30,276 bases of DNA from CAZABG01 sp964460985 (lineage in GTDB: Bacteria; Chlamydiota; Chlamydiia; Chlamydiales; Parachlamydiaceae): contig CAYWQX010000026.1 in the NCBI GenBank assembly GCA_964460985.1, forward strand, positions 1 to 30,276. Reading direction: 5' to 3'. This document shows, in pieces, positions 1 through 7,107 of the stretch; the first letter of the stretch is position 1, and each line of letters starts with the position of its first letter. Under the pieces are notes generated by a model. That model saw nothing but the letters and a program-made list of their open reading frames with translations. It was not told where the DNA came from and did no database searches. The position numbers were made by a program, and so were the translations under genes.

Positions 1-59
1 GCAAAATCGCAGAAAAATAACAGGATAGGCAGGATCGCCCGTCTAGCGGCAGGATTAAG

Positions 60-725
60 TTAAAGGCGGGTTATGGTTCTAGGAAGTGTTCCTTGGTATT
101 CGACAGGTAATTTCATGGGATTGACGATGACAAGTTCTTTGATGGTACTGAAGATCGAGGTGATCTTGGCGTTGGGTTCTGTGACAATGAGTGTTATCAA
201 ATTGACGCGGGAATTGCTAATAAAGAGAGTATTTGAAGCTTCTAAAAGAGGAGCTTCCACATCGTTTGCCGTGATGCCGGCGGTTAGCGATTTCGCATGA
301 TCATACACTTTGACGTGAGTGAGGCGTAGATCTGTGTGGGCTGTCACGACATCTACCTCTTTGACTTGGCTATTATTAAGGGTGATCGAGCCATATTTCG
401 AAAATATGGTGTGAGCGGCTGTATTTACAAAGTGAATCGATTTTTTGGCTTTAACTTCGTTTAAATGCCCCTCTTCCGCTTGAATCGTCTCGGCTTCAAC
501 GGTTAGCGTGACTTTTGATCCTTTAATGTGGATATCTTTTTTTGCAAAGAGGGATTCAAAAGCGCCATTTACGGTTTTGATGGAGTCATTAGACGATCTG
601 ATTATATGGCCCGTGCAATCGGTAAGCTCGATAGCACCGGTAATATGAGCGTGAGTTAATGTGGCGGATGTTGCGGATAGGAATTCTGCTCTATAATCAT
701 GAGGGTACAGGTGGTTTACAGTCAT
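60..725 (-). CDS. Hypothetical beta-solenoid-like protein A (221 aa)
   Basis: I do not recognise this protein. It has no signal peptide, no membrane segment and no cysteine-rich region. It is built from short, alternating hydrophobic/polar stretches (V/I-x-V/I patterns with frequent S, N, T and K at turns), as in a stacked beta-helix or bactofilin-like fold. Its C-terminal third resembles that of the next gene upstream on the same strand (791-1378): both have a V-x-x-I...N-x-K-x-T...LVI-x-N arrangement before a short tail. They look like tandem paralogs. The ATG at 725 has no Shine-Dalgarno sequence, and its first two bases lie inside an 11-bp inverted repeat (724-753). Fold is inferred from sequence texture only; function unknown. 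Confidence 0.75.
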   Translation of the reverse strand: MTVNHLYPHDYRAEFLSATSATLTHAHITGAIELTDCTGHIIRSSNDSIKTVNGAFESLFAKKDIHIKGSKVTLTVEAETIQAEEGHLNEVKAKKSIHFVNTAAHTIFSKYGSITLNNSQVKEVDVVTAHTDLRLTHVKVYDHAKSLTAGITANDVEAPLLEASNTLFISNSRVNLITLIVTEPNAKITSIFSTIKELVIVNPMKLPVEYQGTLPRTITRL

Positions 726-753
726 AATCGGAAACTAAAGAATTTCCGATTAT
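724..753 (-). promoter_or_regulatory. Inverted repeat closing over a start codon
   Basis: Perfect 11-bp arms at 724-734 and 743-753 around an 8-nt loop (735-742). In the mRNA of the 221-aa gene the 3' arm ends with the A and U of its start codon, so the folded RNA would hide the initiation site. No T-tract follows on either strand, which argues against an ordinary intrinsic terminator. The stem has three G-C pairs, so it is of modest stability. Regulatory role is inferred. Confidence 0.5.
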
Positions 754-790
754 TCGTCATCTCACAAGATTAATGGTTAAGTATTAGCAC

Positions 791-1378
791 CTAAAGGAGG
801 TAATGGTCAATCTGTGCCTCTCGAGCGAGAATATTTAGCGGATAATGACTCAAATTACAGATTACCAATCGTGCAACCTTGCATTGAGTGAGGGTCATCT
901 TTTGGTTATCCGCTGTTATATGAAAAACAATCTCTTCTACAGTACTCTCGCTTATATTTAAGGAACCTCTGCAAATAACCTTTTTGACCGAAGATACTTT
1001 TTTGAGGGTGACATTGCCGCTTGAATCTATTTCATCCACAGATTTTATGTTTTCAATCGAGCATGAAACCGTCTTTATTTTATGAATACGATTCCTTTGC
1101 GAATCTCTCACTTCGACAGACACGGAATTGATGTCGTTTGCACTCGTCGAATAAAGACGCACAGATGTCGCATTAATATCTTGTAAAGTTGATTGAGATG
1201 CATCTAGATAAGGCGAATCAATTTTTTCAGTTACATGACAATCTAAAAGCTCTAGATAAGAGAGGCATTTAACGGTCCTAGCAGTTCCATACTTTAGATG
1301 CATATTCGAAGCTTCTAAAGAGTCTCGCTCCCAGCGAGGCTGATACATGCTTCCTAATTCAATATGTGAGGGTATCAT
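791..1378 (-). CDS. Hypothetical beta-solenoid-like protein B (195 aa)
   Basis: An unrecognised soluble protein and probable paralog of the 221-aa protein just downstream (65 bp gap, same strand). It shows loose repeats of about 20 residues, each with an S-x-V-x-x-I or S-V-x-x-V core, in the middle and C-terminal parts, such as INSVSVEV, IENIKSVDEI and VSSVKKVI. This pattern is typical of a right-handed beta-helix or polymer-forming scaffold. There is no signal peptide. An in-frame TTG exists at 1381, but the ATG at 1378 is preferred. Function unknown; a cytoskeletal, scaffold or effector role are all possible. Confidence 0.7.
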   Translation of the reverse strand: MIPSHIELGSMYQPRWERDSLEASNMHLKYGTARTVKCLSYLELLDCHVTEKIDSPYLDASQSTLQDINATSVRLYSTSANDINSVSVEVRDSQRNRIHKIKTVSCSIENIKSVDEIDSSGNVTLKKVSSVKKVICRGSLNISESTVEEIVFHITADNQKMTLTQCKVARLVICNLSHYPLNILAREAQIDHYLL

Positions 1379-1412
1379 CAAAATCTCTAGTAAAAATCTA
1401 AATTATTGTAGG

Positions 1413-1440
1413 TAGCAAGCTACTAAAAAACAGCTTGCTA
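1413..1440 (-). terminator. Hairpin between the cysteine operon and protein B
   Basis: Perfect 9-bp arms 1413-1421 and 1432-1440 with a 10-nt A-rich loop, placed just after the stop codon of the cystathionine gamma-lyase-type gene. It fits an end-of-operon terminator, but no clear T-run follows, so the assignment is tentative. Confidence 0.45.
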
Positions 1441-1445
1441 AAGTA

Positions 1446-2609
1446 CTATACGCTCATCGTTTGCGGATGGGGGACTCTGTTTTCGAGACTGACCTTTAAA
1501 TCATCGATGAGATCATCCGCATCCTCTATACCTACAGAAAATCGGATAAGTCCATCCGAAAGACCGATCTCTTTCCTCACTTCCGGAGGAATGGAGGCAT
1601 GGGTCATACTGGCCGGGTGGCAGACGAGCGATTCTACACCGCCTAATGATTCAGCCAAGGCAAATAGGGTAAAACTGGAAACTAGTTTTTTCGTCTCTTC
1701 AAGAGAGAGGTTAAACTCCGCTGAAACGATGCCTGAAAAGCCGCGCATCTGTTTTTTGGCAACATGAGCTTGAGGATGCTGGCCAAGTCCGGGATAGTAG
1801 ACTTTGGCGACTTTTGGGTGTTTGGAGAGATATTCAGCGACTTTAAGCGCGTTCTCATTATGAAGGCGCATTCTCGCACCGAGCGTTTTAATGCCGCGGT
1901 TCACAAGCCAGGCATCAAAGGGGGAGGGGTTGAGGCCTAGTGCTTTTCTAGCAAAATCAAGTTTTTGCTTCATTTCATGGCTGTTAGTGATGACAACTCC
2001 GCCGATCACATCCGAGTGGCCGCCTAAATACTTGGTAGTGGAGTGCCAGACATGATCCGCACCAAATTCAAAAGGGTTTTGGTTAAAGGGGGTTGCAAAG
2101 GTGTTGTCGACGATCACTTCAACGCCATATTTATGGGCGAGCTTCGAAAACGCTTCGATATCATAAATATCCAGCAAAGGATTGGTCGGCGTTTCAAAGA
2201 GAAGGTATTTAGGTTTTTGTTTTAGAGCCTCTTCCAGTTTATCCGGTGTTACTTGCGAAAACTTAATTCCGAAACGGCTAAAGACTGAATTAAAAAGTCT
2301 AAAAGTGCCTCCATAGACACCTTGGAGCGCAACAACTCCGTCTCCAGGATTAAGCGAGGAGACAATGGCGGTAAGGCCCCCTAGTCCCGACGAGAAGATC
2401 GTAGCAAAATGGCCGCTTTCTAAACTGGCAAGCAGGTTTTCCACAATGGTGAAATTGGGATTGGAGGCCCGAGTATACTCATAGCCGGAAGGGGCGATAC
2501 CCGGCTCTTCTTGGACATAAGTGGAGGTCATGTAGATGGGGGGCATAATGGCCCCAGTGCCTGGATCAGGTTCCTGTCCGGCGTGGACAATACGCGTTTG
2601 TAGTTTCAT
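1446..2609 (-). CDS. Cys/Met-metabolism PLP enzyme, probably cystathionine gamma-lyase
   Basis: A PLP enzyme of the cystathionine gamma-synthase/gamma-lyase/beta-lyase family, at the usual length of about 385 residues (387 aa). Visible family marks are the YEYTRASNP segment (44-51), the cofactor Asp168 in VDNTFATP, and the Schiff-base Lys193 in STTKYLGGHSD. The C-terminal half has ESLGGVESLVCHPASMTH, including the SLGG...HPA substrate-binding region. It starts 10 nt after the stop of a cystathionine beta-synthase-type gene. That context favours cystathionine gamma-lyase, the second step of reverse transsulfuration (cystathionine to cysteine, 2-oxobutyrate and ammonia), over the methionine-forming direction. 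Family members are hard to separate by sequence, so MetB or MetC activity cannot be excluded. There is no Shine-Dalgarno sequence; translation is probably coupled to the upstream gene. Confidence 0.9.
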   Translation of the reverse strand: MKLQTRIVHAGQEPDPGTGAIMPPIYMTSTYVQEEPGIAPSGYEYTRASNPNFTIVENLLASLESGHFATIFSSGLGGLTAIVSSLNPGDGVVALQGVYGGTFRLFNSVFSRFGIKFSQVTPDKLEEALKQKPKYLLFETPTNPLLDIYDIEAFSKLAHKYGVEVIVDNTFATPFNQNPFEFGADHVWHSTTKYLGGHSDVIGGVVITNSHEMKQKLDFARKALGLNPSPFDAWLVNRGIKTLGARMRLHNENALKVAEYLSKHPKVAKVYYPGLGQHPQAHVAKKQMRGFSGIVSAEFNLSLEETKKLVSSFTLFALAESLGGVESLVCHPASMTHASIPPEVRKEIGLSDGLIRFSVGIEDADDLIDDLKVSLENRVPHPQTMSV

Positions 2610-2619
2610 TTTTTTTGTA

Positions 2620-3615
2620 CTAAAGAAGATTGTTGGCTTTCATCCATTCATCATCGAAAAATTTCGATAAGTATTTGATTCCTGAATCGCAAATTACCGT
2701 CACGATGGTAGCAGGCTGCTTTAACCTTTTCGCAATTTGCAGGGCGCCCCAGACATTTGCTCCTGAAGATCCCCCTGCAAGGATTCCTTCTTTGCGGGCA
2801 AGATCCCGAACGACTTGAAAGGCTTGTTTGTCGGTGAATTGCATCATTTCGTCGACTACAGAAAAATCCATTGCATGGGCAATATGATCTTCTCCGATCC
2901 CTTCCACGAGATAGCTGCAATTTCCACCCTCAGGAATTTTACCGGTTCTAAAATAGTCGTAATAGATCGATCCGATAGGATCGGGCATGACGATTTTAAT
3001 CTTTGGATTTTTTTCTTTGAGATAGCGGCCGACTCCTGAGATAGTTCCTCCTGTTGAACCGGAGGCAACAAAATAATCAATGTTTCCGTGCGTCTCTTCC
3101 CAGATCTCAGGACCCGTGGTAAGATAGTGCGCTTCCGGGTTTTTTTGGTTGTCATACTGATTGATCCGGAAGCTATTGGGGGTCTCTTCCGCTATTTTGA
3201 TCGCTTTGTTGACATAATGCTCTGGAGAGTGAGGGGGAGCGCTGGTAGGGCAGACAACGATATCGGCACCAAAAGCTTTTAAGGCGTTCTGCTTTTCTTT
3301 TGAGACTTTGTCCGGCATCGTCAGGATCACTTTGTACCCTTTAATAGCTCCGATCATGGCAGCCGCGGCCCCCGTATTACCGGAGGTGTTTTCAACGATG
3401 GTGCCTCCCGGTTTTAGGAGGCCCCTTCGTTCTGCGTCTTCAATGATATGGCGGACGATTCGGTCTTTCACCGAAGCGGTGGGTCCAAAAAACTCAACCT
3501 TTACGAGTAGTGTCACATCGGGGTTCGGATTGATCTTTTGCAGTCTTACGAGGGGAGTTTTCCCGATCGTATCGAGTATGGTATTATATTGAGTTTCTAC
3601 TTCAGTCATTGTCAT
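2620..3615 (-). CDS. Cystathionine beta-synthase (catalytic domain only)
   Basis: A fold-type II PLP enzyme of 331 aa. It has the PLP lysine Lys50 in PTASVKDR, the phosphate/substrate loop TSGNTG (77-82) and the PLP-phosphate loop GSTGGT (186-191). The C-terminal part (PDPIGSIYYDYFRTGKIPEG, then VEGIGEDHI) is the arrangement I associate with cystathionine beta-synthase rather than O-acetylserine sulfhydrylase. It would condense serine with homocysteine. The regulatory CBS-domain pair of the animal enzymes is absent, as in many bacterial forms. Its ATG overlaps the stop of the VKOR-DsbA gene as ATGA (3612-3615), so translation is probably coupled. The next gene is the gamma-lyase-type enzyme, giving a two-step route to cysteine. 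Cysteine synthase is the main alternative. Confidence 0.88.
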   Translation of the reverse strand: MTMTEVETQYNTILDTIGKTPLVRLQKINPNPDVTLLVKVEFFGPTASVKDRIVRHIIEDAERRGLLKPGGTIVENTSGNTGAAAAMIGAIKGYKVILTMPDKVSKEKQNALKAFGADIVVCPTSAPPHSPEHYVNKAIKIAEETPNSFRINQYDNQKNPEAHYLTTGPEIWEETHGNIDYFVASGSTGGTISGVGRYLKEKNPKIKIVMPDPIGSIYYDYFRTGKIPEGGNCSYLVEGIGEDHIAHAMDFSVVDEMMQFTDKQAFQVVRDLARKEGILAGGSSGANVWGALQIAKRLKQPATIVTVICDSGIKYLSKFFDDEWMKANNLL

Positions 3616-4667
3616 TTCAGTGTTTCAATTGCCTTGTTGATATTTGCTTCTGTAATTTCTTCTACTCCGGCTAATTTTTTGCCTTTTTTAGCTTTCATAT
3701 TCACTAAAACAAGAGTAGGGGTTGCATCCATACTAAATTGCTTGGCGGCCTCTTTCCAAAATTTCAGCCCAAGCGCAACGTCCGCGTAGTTCAGCTCTTG
3801 GTATTGTGTACCGGCTTTTTTAGCGATTTCAGCGATTTGCTTATCGGTCGGCTCCCCGGTATTCTCTGAGAGTTCTGTCAAGAAATCTCGAAGCTCCAGA
3901 TACTTAGCTTTATTATTTACCATAAAGCTTAAGTTGTAAGGGGAGTAGTTAAGTGTTTCTTTATGCACCGGAAGATCTACAAAATAGAATTTTGTTTTTT
4001 GGAAAAGGGTGGGAGTGATGAGTTTAAGTTTCGCTTCTAACTGGCGGCAAGCAGGGCAAGCCCAGTCCGTAAAAAGGTAGGCTTGGATGTCCGAATGAGG
4101 ATTCCCGAAAGCAATTTGCTCTTTCAGGCTATTTTCATCGGCCTGGAGCGGATTTTCCTTCGATACGCCTACAAACGCAATCAACATACCCACAAGAAAA
4201 ATAAGAAGGGATCCGATCCCTTTCCAAATACTATGCATAAACTCTCCTTTATTCCCCTTGGTCAGGGATGATTGAAGTTCTTTAAAATAGCCATAAGAAT
4301 GAACGGCAGCTGCGATAAATACGCTTGCTGCAATTCCAAGGCATACCGGGCACCAGTGCCCGATTTTATATTTTTGGATCAGTATAAAAACAATTTCAGA
4401 GCCTAAAGCTCCCATGATCGCAAGGCCTGTCCAATAACCGAGCACCGGAAATTTGTAAGAGAGCAGGTGCAGAGTAAGTACGCTGATAAAAAAGGCGATT
4501 CCAAAGGGGGCAAAGGGAATTTTGAAAATCCGCCAGTCATGGCTCGCTTTGCACTCTTCGGAGCAAAGCTCAAGAAAGGAGACTATGGACAGAATGAGAC
4601 CGGCAAGCAAAGCCACCATGATGAGGTAGTAGCGGATTTTTTGTGGTTTTGAGAAAGCTAGTTCCAT
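3612..4667 (-). CDS. VKOR-DsbA fusion: disulfide-bond-forming membrane oxidoreductase
   Basis: A two-part protein of 351 aa. Residues 1-130 are a vitamin K epoxide reductase (VKOR) domain with four or more membrane helices, a shuttle cysteine pair C35/C39 and the quinone-side CPVC motif C106/C109. A further membrane helix (about 150-168) leads to a periplasmic thioredoxin/DsbA-like domain with WACPACR (C204/C207) and a TPT cis-proline segment near the end. VKOR homologs replace DsbB in several bacterial groups and pass electrons from DsbA to quinones. Chlamydiae rely on disulfide-linked outer-envelope proteins, which gives this enzyme an obvious client set. It has a strong Shine-Dalgarno sequence (GGGAGGG) just before the ATG at 4667, a promoter at 4712-4740, and translational overlap with the cysteine-synthesis genes. 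Confidence 0.93.
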   Translation of the reverse strand: MELAFSKPQKIRYYLIMVALLAGLILSIVSFLELCSEECKASHDWRIFKIPFAPFGIAFFISVLTLHLLSYKFPVLGYWTGLAIMGALGSEIVFILIQKYKIGHWCPVCLGIAASVFIAAAVHSYGYFKELQSSLTKGNKGEFMHSIWKGIGSLLIFLVGMLIAFVGVSKENPLQADENSLKEQIAFGNPHSDIQAYLFTDWACPACRQLEAKLKLITPTLFQKTKFYFVDLPVHKETLNYSPYNLSFMVNNKAKYLELRDFLTELSENTGEPTDKQIAEIAKKAGTQYQELNYADVALGLKFWKEAAKQFSMDATPTLVLVNMKAKKGKKLAGVEEITEANINKAIETLK

Positions 4668-4711
4668 CTCTACCCTCCCTATAAAAAATAAATATCATTG
4701 ATATACAGATC

Positions 4712-4740
4712 TTTATCTCTTTAAAGAGAGTTTTTGTCAA
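4712..4740 (-). promoter_or_regulatory. Promoter of the VKOR-DsbA / cysteine operon
   Basis: Read on the minus strand: a perfect -35 TTGACA at 4740-4735, a 17-bp spacer and a -10 GATAAA at 4717-4712. Transcription would begin near 4705, leaving a leader of about 38 nt that contains the strong ribosome binding site of the 351-aa gene. A 14-bp palindrome lies almost entirely in the spacer. Confidence 0.6.
4716..4729. promoter_or_regulatory. 14-bp perfect palindrome in promoter spacer (operator candidate)
   Basis: TCTCTTTAAAGAGA is a perfect dyad running from the upstream edge of the -10 box into the middle of the spacer of the VKOR-DsbA promoter. A dimeric repressor bound here would block RNA polymerase. 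No bound regulator can be named from the window. Confidence 0.45.
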
Positions 4741-4800
4741 AGTTTCTGATCAATTTTCACCGCAGAGGAAGAGAGTTTTTTTAGGTAGATGATAAAAAGT

Positions 4801-4818
4801 AGGCTCTCATGGATGCCT
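4801..4818 (-). terminator. Weak hairpin with T-run after lolD
   Basis: On the minus strand, just beyond the lolD stop, AGGC (4818-4815) can pair with GCCT (4804-4801), followed by a run of five T at about 4798-4794. The stem is short (4 bp, with possible internal pairs), so this is only a possible intrinsic terminator for the long minus-strand operon. Confidence 0.3.
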
Positions 4819-4825
4819 TCTTCTC

Positions 4826-5503
4826 TTAGTTAAAATGATTTACTAATTTGCCGGCGGTCAATACAAATTGTTTTTGGCAAAGGTTGGCAAGTTCCCGGTC
4901 ATGCGTTACAATGACACATGCTTTTCCTTCATTTCTTGCAAAATCCAGAAGGAGCGAATGAATTTGCTCTGCGGTAGAACGATCTAAGTTTCCGGAGGGT
5001 TCGTCTGCAAGGATAAGTTCCGGATTATTAAGAAAGGCTCTTGCGATCGCAACTCTTTGTTTTTCACCCCCCGAAAGCTGTCTTGCAAAATGGTGGGATC
5101 TATCTTTTAATCCCACTTTGAGAAGAAGCTCTTCTGCTCTTTTGTAAGAGGGGCTTTCTTTATGAGTCGATTTTCTTCCGATAGAGGCAGGCATTAAAAC
5201 ATTTTCAAGCACCGTATAGTCATCCAATAGATGAAACTGCTGAAAAATAAAGCCGATATGTTGGTTTCTTAAGTGATGATCGTGATAGCTTGCCTTTTTT
5301 CCGAAAAGTTCAATTTCACCGGAGGTAGGCTCATCGAGCATGCCAAGTAAGTGAAGAAGAGTGCTTTTACCCTCTCCCGATCTTCCGACGATCGCAATCG
5401 TTTCATTAGGATGAATTTCAAACTCAATCCCGCTAAACAGTGAAAGGAAATGAGGCGCCTCGTACGATTTACTTAAGCTTTTACATTTTAAAATCGGCGT
5501 CAT
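4826..5503 (-). CDS. lolD: Lipoprotein-releasing ABC transporter ATPase LolD
   Basis: An ABC ATPase of 225 aa, the usual size for LolD. It has Walker A GRSGEGKST (40-48), Q-loop FQQFHLLDDYTVLENV (about 87-102), signature LSGGEKQR (143-150), Walker B LILADEPSGNLD (163-174) and the switch histidine H201 in VTHD. The QFHLLDDYTVLENV and SGGEKQRVAIARA segments are typical of the LolD/MacB branch. It would power release of lipoproteins from the inner membrane to the periplasmic chaperone. Its start overlaps the stop of the permease gene as ATGA (5500-5503). The order rpmG-permease-lolD is, as I recall, the same in Chlamydia. The window itself encodes a likely client, the lipoprotein at 21768-22145. 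Confidence 0.93.
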   Translation of the reverse strand: MTPILKCKSLSKSYEAPHFLSLFSGIEFEIHPNETIAIVGRSGEGKSTLLHLLGMLDEPTSGEIELFGKKASYHDHHLRNQHIGFIFQQFHLLDDYTVLENVLMPASIGRKSTHKESPSYKRAEELLLKVGLKDRSHHFARQLSGGEKQRVAIARAFLNNPELILADEPSGNLDRSTAEQIHSLLLDFARNEGKACVIVTHDRELANLCQKQFVLTAGKLVNHFN

Positions 5504-6906
5504 GATTTTAAAATCTCCGCAGGCTTGAGACGGCTCGCTTTATAAGCGGGGATGAGCCCTGAAATCATGGAAATAATGACGGTCGCGATCAAAACGAATC
5601 TCAAAGCTTCGGGAGATATTTCATGTGGAAGCTCAGAGCCGAAAAAGAGAGGATTAAAAGCCTGGAATCCCTGGACTTTCGAAATGAAAGAAATCAGGGC
5701 GTCGATGTTCTTAAGAGTGAGGATGGCAGCCACGATTCCAATTAAGCTGCCAATAAACCCCATGATGGTTCCGCACAATCCGAAAATGGTGGAGATCGAG
5801 AGGGAGGAGGCTCCCATTGATCGTAAGATGCCGATTTCAATCTTTTTGTCGTTTACAAGGATAATTAGCATGGAGATGATGTTGGAGCAAGCTACGATGA
5901 TGATGACAAAAGAAATGAGGGAGAAAATGTTTTTTTCAGACGAGAGCTGCTGGATAAGATCGCGCGTAAATTCATATTCTTTATAGGACTCAATCTCAAA
6001 ATAGGGAGTAAGCCCCCTTTCATCAAACTGCCTTCGAAGAAGCGCCTTTGTTTTGTCTACATCGCCTAAATTTTGAAGACGTACATGAAACCCTTGGGTA
6101 TCTTTAGCTTCGTCCTGAGCCTGTGAAGATCGGATGAGACGCACAAGATCTCTGTTGGTTAAAGCGAGTTTTCCGCCGACCGGAATAATGCCGGGGTCAT
6201 AAAATCCGCTTACGACCACTGCCAACCTCTGCTCTTGCACCGAGCTTGTGGTAGGAGCATAAAAGCCGATTACTCCTTTATCACCGATTGCAACCCCCGC
6301 GTCTCTAAATCCTTTGGGAAGAAGAATGCCTCGTTCAGGGAGTTTTTCTATCGGGGTAAGGAGGATCTTATGAATTTGTGGATTTTTTGCATCAAACGGG
6401 GCCACATAGATGGCCTGCGAGACTTGATGAAGATTTTTCGATAGCGTGATTTTTAACGAAGCGCCGCTAATTTCATAATCGGAGGGATCTGTTCCCGGAA
6501 CCGATTGAATGGCATTGAAGGCTTCCTTGGCAAGATCTTTGCCTAGATTAGGAGGAAACCCCTCCGGCAAAGCTTCGTCTTTTTCAGGGTTATAAGGATC
6601 TAATTGTGTGCTAGCTAATTTTTCGCCTAAACTTTTCGTTTCGTAATTCGAGCTCGAGGAGAGGGCGTCTATTTGATGGTAATAAGTTTTGTAGTATTCA
6701 GCGGTCGGGGTGACACGGATGGGGGCTGTGAGGGTCACCATTTTGTTGACCCAAATTTTTTCTAAGCCATCTGTAACGGAAAAAAAGACGAGAATTAACC
6801 AAACAACAAGGGCAATAACAAAGGTCGAAATAAGGCTGATGATTGATACTGAAAGTTGCTTTTTTTTAGGTAACAAATATTTTAAAGCAACTTTCAGCTC
6901 GAACAT
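5500..6906 (-). CDS. lolE: Lipoprotein-releasing system permease (LolC/LolE family)
   Basis: A membrane protein of 468 aa, somewhat longer than the usual 400-415 of E. coli LolC/LolE. One N-terminal membrane helix (about 22-44) is followed by a large periplasmic MacB-like domain (about 50-325). Three C-terminal helices (about 327-353, 370-398, 434-458) form the FtsX-type permease. The motif SMGASSLSISTIFGLCGTI matches the cytoplasmic coupling-helix region that contacts the ATPase. The extra length is in the periplasmic domain. Only one permease gene is present, so the transporter may be a homodimer with LolD. The ATG at 6906 directly abuts the rpmG stop codon (gap of 0 nt). Whether to call it LolC, LolE or LolF is a naming matter. 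Confidence 0.88.
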   Translation of the reverse strand: MFELKVALKYLLPKKKQLSVSIISLISTFVIALVVWLILVFFSVTDGLEKIWVNKMVTLTAPIRVTPTAEYYKTYYHQIDALSSSSNYETKSLGEKLASTQLDPYNPEKDEALPEGFPPNLGKDLAKEAFNAIQSVPGTDPSDYEISGASLKITLSKNLHQVSQAIYVAPFDAKNPQIHKILLTPIEKLPERGILLPKGFRDAGVAIGDKGVIGFYAPTTSSVQEQRLAVVVSGFYDPGIIPVGGKLALTNRDLVRLIRSSQAQDEAKDTQGFHVRLQNLGDVDKTKALLRRQFDERGLTPYFEIESYKEYEFTRDLIQQLSSEKNIFSLISFVIIIVACSNIISMLIILVNDKKIEIGILRSMGASSLSISTIFGLCGTIMGFIGSLIGIVAAILTLKNIDALISFISKVQGFQAFNPLFFGSELPHEISPEALRFVLIATVIISMISGLIPAYKASRLKPAEILKS

Positions 6907-7062
6907 CTATTTTGCTTCTTTAAATTCGACGTGCTTTCTCAGTGTAGGATCGTATTTTTTTAAAGTTTTACGGTCCGGTGTGTTCGTCTTATTTTTTTCT
7001 GTATAGTAGTAAAAGCTCGATTCCGAACTCTTCATTTTAATGTTTTCGCGTTTGCTGGCCAT
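6907..7062 (-). CDS. rpmG: 50S ribosomal protein L33
   Basis: A 51-residue basic protein beginning MASKRENIKMKSS and ending KYDPTLRKHVEFKEAK, which is the standard L33 pattern (YYTEKNKT then the KYDP..RKHV tail). It contains no cysteine, so it is the zinc-independent form. A Shine-Dalgarno GGAG lies about 10 nt upstream of the ATG at 7062. The stop codon is immediately followed by the lolE start. It is separated from tsaD by 45 bp, the largest gap in the run. Confidence 0.93.
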   Translation of the reverse strand: MASKRENIKMKSSESSFYYYTEKNKTNTPDRKTLKKYDPTLRKHVEFKEAK

Positions 7063-7107
7063 GAGTTAAATCTCCAAAAATAATCACGATTTTATCTGAA
7101 AAACTTT

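Noticed and set aside
1..59. GGCAGGAT at 28-35 and 48-55 plus CAGGAT at 21-26, a possible short repeat array
   Set aside because: Only two full copies in an edge fragment of 59 bases; too little to call a repeat, and no gene start or end is visible there.
4726..4776. AGAGAGTTTTT occurring twice upstream of the VKOR-DsbA gene
   Set aside because: The repeats are low-complexity and one copy is part of the promoter palindrome; no separate role can be supported.
5552..5986. 144-codon open frame on the plus strand
   Set aside because: Lies wholly antisense to lolE, whose permease helices are clear; the Met/Ile/Lys-rich composition is that of a complementary-strand shadow.
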